Assembly: GCA_023268575.1 (NCBI GenBank)
Contig: JALRCL010000596.1
Coordinates: 1-6,480 of the forward strand
DNA: 6,480 bases
DNA from: Patulibacter sp.
GTDB taxonomy: Bacteria > Actinomycetota > Thermoleophilia > Solirubrobacterales > Solirubrobacteraceae
Direction of reading: 5' to 3'
The position numbers were made by a program, and so were the translations under genes. How positions within the stretch are numbered: the stretch's first letter is position 1; each line of letters opens with the position of its first letter. This document shows, piece by piece, positions 4,306 through 6,480 of the stretch. The notes under the pieces are model-generated. The model was not told the origin of the DNA and searched no databases. It saw only the letters and a list, made by a program, of their open reading frames with translations.

Positions 4306-5619
4306 GTGCTGATCGACCATCAGGCCGCGGGCGCGGAGTCCAGCGAGACGCGCACGAAGGCTCGTGCCGCGCTCGTGGAGCTCCTCGACGCCCAGGCCGT
4401 CACCCTCGGCGCCTCGATGGCGGCCGAGCTGCACGTGCGGATCCCGGAGCTCGCCGAGCCCGAGGTCCGCCAGGCGCTCGAGCCGGAGATGGCGGAGTGC
4501 TGCATCGAGCACCTGCGGGAGCTCCGCCGGCTGCTCGCCGACGACCTGCCCGTGGAGCAGGCCGTCGTCCCGGTGGCGGCGCGGCGGTTCGTGCTCGCGC
4601 TCGTGCACCGCCGCATCTCCGTCGCGGTGATGCTGCGCAAGTACCGCGTCGGCCAGCGGATCCTCTGGCCGACGCTCGCCGGGCACCTGCGGGAGACCTG
4701 CGGCGACGGGCCCGAGCTCAACGGCGAGCTCGAGCTGCTCGGCACGATGCTCTTCGACTACGTCGACATCGTGTGCGGCGAGCTGACCGAGGTCTACGGC
4801 CGCGAGCGCGAGCGGTGGGTGCGCAGCGCCGCCGCCGTGCGGACCGAGACGGTCGCCGAGATCCTCGCCGGGACGCCGCTGGACCCCGAGGTCGCCTCCG
4901 CGCGGCTCGGTCACCAGCTGCGCGGGCGCCACGTCGCGCTCGTCCTCCGCCGGCGCACGCCGGCCGCCCCCGTGTCGGTGACCGGGGACCTCGAGGCCGC
5001 CGCGCGGACGCTCGTCCGCGCCGCCGGCGGGGCCGATCCGCTCGTCGTGCCGGCCGGCGCGTCGACCGCGCACGCCTGGATCAGCGTCGGCGATGACCCC
5101 GACGCCCTCCTCACCGCGCTGGAGGAGCACGATCCGCCGAGCGACCTCGCGCTGGCGATCGGCAACCCCGGCCGCGGGCTCGAGGGCTTCCGCTCCTCGC
5201 ACGAGGAGGCCCTGCGCGCTGCGGCGCTCGCCGAGCTGCGCGCGTCCGGCCCGGCCCAACCGCCCGTGAGCTCCTACCGCCACGTCGAGCTGCTGACGAT
5301 CCTCGCCGACGACCTCCCCCGCGCCCGGCGCTTCGCCCGGCGCGAGCTCGCCGACCTCGCCGGGGACGAGCCGGGGGTCGAGGCGCTGCGGGAGACCGCG
5401 CTGGCGTTCCTCGACCACGGCGGCAGCCACACCGCGGCGGCCGCGGCGCTGCACCTCCACAAGAACACCGTCTACACCCGGGTGCGGCGGGCCGAGCGGC
5501 TGCTCGGCGCGCCGCTGGAGCCGGGACGCCTGCGCCTGCACCTGGCGCTGCACCTCGCCGTCGCGCTCCAGCGCCAGGTCCTGGACGACGCGCCCGCGGC
5601 GGGTGCCGAGGCCGCGTGA
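4306..5619 (+). CDS. PucR-type transcriptional regulator with RsbR_N-like domain
   Basis: 437 residues from GTG. The N-terminal half (~20-170) is all-helical with the pattern RISVAVMLRKYRVGQRILWPTL (103-124), typical of the RsbRD-N-like domain found in many actinobacterial PucR regulators. A middle region (~205-310) resembles the CdaR/PucR GGDEF-like domain, including AIGNPGRGLEGFRSSHEEALRAA (284-306). The C-terminus is the PucR helix-turn-helix: ETALAFLDHGGSHTAAAAALHLHKNTVYTRVRRAERLLG (363-401), where HTAAAAALHLHKNTVYTRV forms the DNA-binding helices. There is no signal peptide or membrane segment, so it is cytoplasmic. Family members are often activators that respond to a metabolite and control neighbouring genes. 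The divergent hydrolase across 220 bp is therefore a plausible target, but this is inference. A downstream link to nadE seems less likely given the 103-bp gap. The effector is unknown. Confidence 0.92.
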   Translation: MLIDHQAAGAESSETRTKARAALVELLDAQAVTLGASMAAELHVRIPELAEPEVRQALEPEMAECCIEHLRELRRLLADDLPVEQAVVPVAARRFVLALVHRRISVAVMLRKYRVGQRILWPTLAGHLRETCGDGPELNGELELLGTMLFDYVDIVCGELTEVYGRERERWVRSAAAVRTETVAEILAGTPLDPEVASARLGHQLRGRHVALVLRRRTPAAPVSVTGDLEAAARTLVRAAGGADPLVVPAGASTAHAWISVGDDPDALLTALEEHDPPSDLALAIGNPGRGLEGFRSSHEEALRAAALAELRASGPAQPPVSSYRHVELLTILADDLPRARRFARRELADLAGDEPGVEALRETALAFLDHGGSHTAAAAALHLHKNTVYTRVRRAERLLGAPLEPGRLRLHLALHLAVALQRQVLDDAPAAGAEAA

Positions 5620-5647
5620 GCGGGTAGCAGCCGCCCGCCCCTCCGGT

Positions 5648-5671
5648 GCGCCCGGCGATGGCGCCGGACGC
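5648..5671 (+). terminator. GC hairpin after the PucR-type gene; weak terminator candidate
   Basis: CCGGCG (5652-5657) pairs with CGCCGG (5662-5667) around an ATGG loop. GCG (5648-5650) and CGC (5669-5671) extend the stem past one mismatch. It starts about 28 bp after the stop at 5619. No U-tract follows, so termination is uncertain. Confidence 0.3.
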
Positions 5672-5678
5672 GGCGGGC

Positions 5679-5684
5679 TACGCT
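5679..5684 (+). promoter_or_regulatory. Weak candidate -10 for nadE
   Basis: TACGCT fits TANNNT and would give a leader of about 30 nt before the ATG at 5723. No -35 is seen at the expected distance. nadE has only a poor ribosome site (CCGAG directly before the ATG). Low confidence. Confidence 0.2.
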
Positions 5685-5722
5685 TCGCGCGTCGGCGCCC
5701 CGATCGCGCCTCCGCACCCGAG

Positions 5723-6480
5723 ATGGATTTCGAGAACCTCTACGCGCACGGCTTCGCCCGCGTGGCGGCCTGCACCCAGCCGGTCGCGATCGCCGACGCC
5801 CAGCGCAACGCCGACGAGGTCCTGCGCACCGCGCGGGCCTGCCACGAGGACGGCGTCGTCGTGGCGGTGCTGCCCGAGCTGACGCTCTCGGGCTACGCGA
5901 TCGAGGACCTCCTGCACCAGGACGCGCTGCTCGACGACGTCCTCTCCGCGCTGGCCCGCGTCGTGGAGGGCACCCGCGGACTGCGGCCGCTGCTGGCCAT
6001 CGGCGCGCCGCTGCGCCACCGCCACCGGATCCTGAACTGCGCGGTCGTCGTCCACGACGGACGGGTGCTCGGCGTCGTGCCGAAGTCCTACGTCCCGCTC
6101 TACCACGAGTTCTACGAGGCCCGCCAGATCGGCAGCGGCGAGGACGAGCGCGGCACGATCCCGCTGCTCGGCGAGGACGTGCCGCTCGGACGCGACCTGC
6201 TCTTCGAGGCCGACGACCTCGCCGGGCTCGTCGTCCACGTCGAGATCTGCGAGGACCTCTGGGTCCCCGTGCCGCCGAGCACCGAGGCCGCGCTCGCCGG
6301 TGCGACGGTCCTGCTGAACCTCTCGGGCAGCCCGATCACCGTCGGGCGCGCGGACGACCGGCGCCTGCTCTGTCGCGCGGCGTCGTCGCGGTGCCTCGCG
6401 GCGTACGCCTACGCCGCCGCCGGGCAGGGCGAGTCCAGCACCGACCTGGCCTGGGACGGCCAGACCATGATCTACGAGAA
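5723..6480 (+). CDS. nadE: Glutamine-dependent NAD+ synthetase, N-terminal glutaminase domain (partial)
   Basis: 252 complete codons, cut by the right edge. The product makes NAD+ from nicotinic acid adenine dinucleotide, ATP and glutamine, the last step of NAD biosynthesis in the cytoplasm. The visible part is the nitrilase-fold glutaminase domain, which releases ammonia for the synthetase domain that must lie beyond the edge. The Glu-Lys-Cys triad is intact: Glu52 in PELTLSGY, Lys121 in VPKSYVPLYHEFYE, Cys176 in HVEICEDLWVP. From memory, these positions equal those of the Mycobacterium tuberculosis enzyme. The sequence also matches that enzyme closely elsewhere, for example LNLSGSPITVGRADDRRLL and GESSTDLAWDGQTMI. 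The opening MDFENLYAHGFARVAACT is characteristic and fixes the ATG start despite a weak ribosome site. It is a long two-domain type, probably ~670 residues in full. Nothing suggests a link to the regulators upstream. Confidence 0.96.
   Translation, partial: MDFENLYAHGFARVAACTQPVAIADAQRNADEVLRTARACHEDGVVVAVLPELTLSGYAIEDLLHQDALLDDVLSALARVVEGTRGLRPLLAIGAPLRHRHRILNCAVVVHDGRVLGVVPKSYVPLYHEFYEARQIGSGEDERGTIPLLGEDVPLGRDLLFEADDLAGLVVHVEICEDLWVPVPPSTEAALAGATVLLNLSGSPITVGRADDRRLLCRAASSRCLAAYAYAAAGQGESSTDLAWDGQTMIYE

Noticed and set aside
1528..5553. A very long open frame on the minus strand (about 1,340 codons) spanning several genes.
   Set aside because: It runs antisense to the PucR-type gene and out of frame with the hydrolase and TetR genes, has Arg/Ala/Pro-rich composition and no recognisable domain. 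High G+C leaves few stop codons, so such shadows are expected.
5678..6339. Minus-strand open frames opposite nadE.
   Set aside because: The plus strand carries an intact NadE glutaminase domain with all three catalytic residues; the antisense frames show no domain.

Overview
The window is about 70% or more G+C. Codon third positions are almost all G or C, starts mix ATG and GTG, and the promoter-like hexamers are TANNNT. The gene content is a mycobacterial-type glutamine-dependent NAD+ synthetase, an RsbR_N/PucR-type regulator, an EthR-like TetR regulator and a GT-C glycosyltransferase. Together this points to the chromosome of an actinobacterium. A deep-branching lineage such as Thermoleophilia/Solirubrobacterales would fit, but the sequence alone does not settle it. 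I see no mobile element, CRISPR array, tRNA or rRNA.

Layout, left to right. Positions 1-869 (minus strand, cut by the left edge) encode the N-terminal ~290 residues of a multi-pass GT-C (ArnT/GT39-like) glycosyltransferase. A 45-bp gap separates it from a divergent gene at 915-1556 (+). That gene encodes a small membrane protein with an acidic N-terminus, four tandem 11-residue helical repeats and a C-terminal pair of membrane helices. This gene ends tail-to-tail with a TetR regulator (1593-2234, -) across a 36-bp gap holding two tandem GC hairpins. Upstream of the TetR gene on the same strand is a secreted CocE/X-Pro dipeptidyl-peptidase-like alpha/beta hydrolase (2358-4085, -). A 220-bp regulatory region separates the hydrolase from a divergent PucR-type regulator (4306-5619, +). 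The right end holds the glutaminase half of nadE (5723 to the edge, +).

Regulation. The hydrolase and pucR-like genes have strong Shine-Dalgarno sequences. The glycosyltransferase, the repeat protein and the TetR gene have none that is convincing. Each of those three instead has a TAYCGT hexamer exactly 7 nt before its start codon, the geometry of a leaderless promoter. A clean 20-bp palindrome (TGCGAACA-N4-TGTTCGCA) sits at the predicted transcription start of the hydrolase and is a probable operator. The flanking TetR and PucR regulators are its natural candidate partners. The hydrolase, TetR and PucR genes may therefore form one substrate-responsive module. nadE is a housekeeping gene and looks unrelated to it.

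I found no clear new multi-gene system. The items most worth following up are the 11-mer-repeat membrane protein, the operator palindrome and the repeated hexamer-N7-start arrangement.
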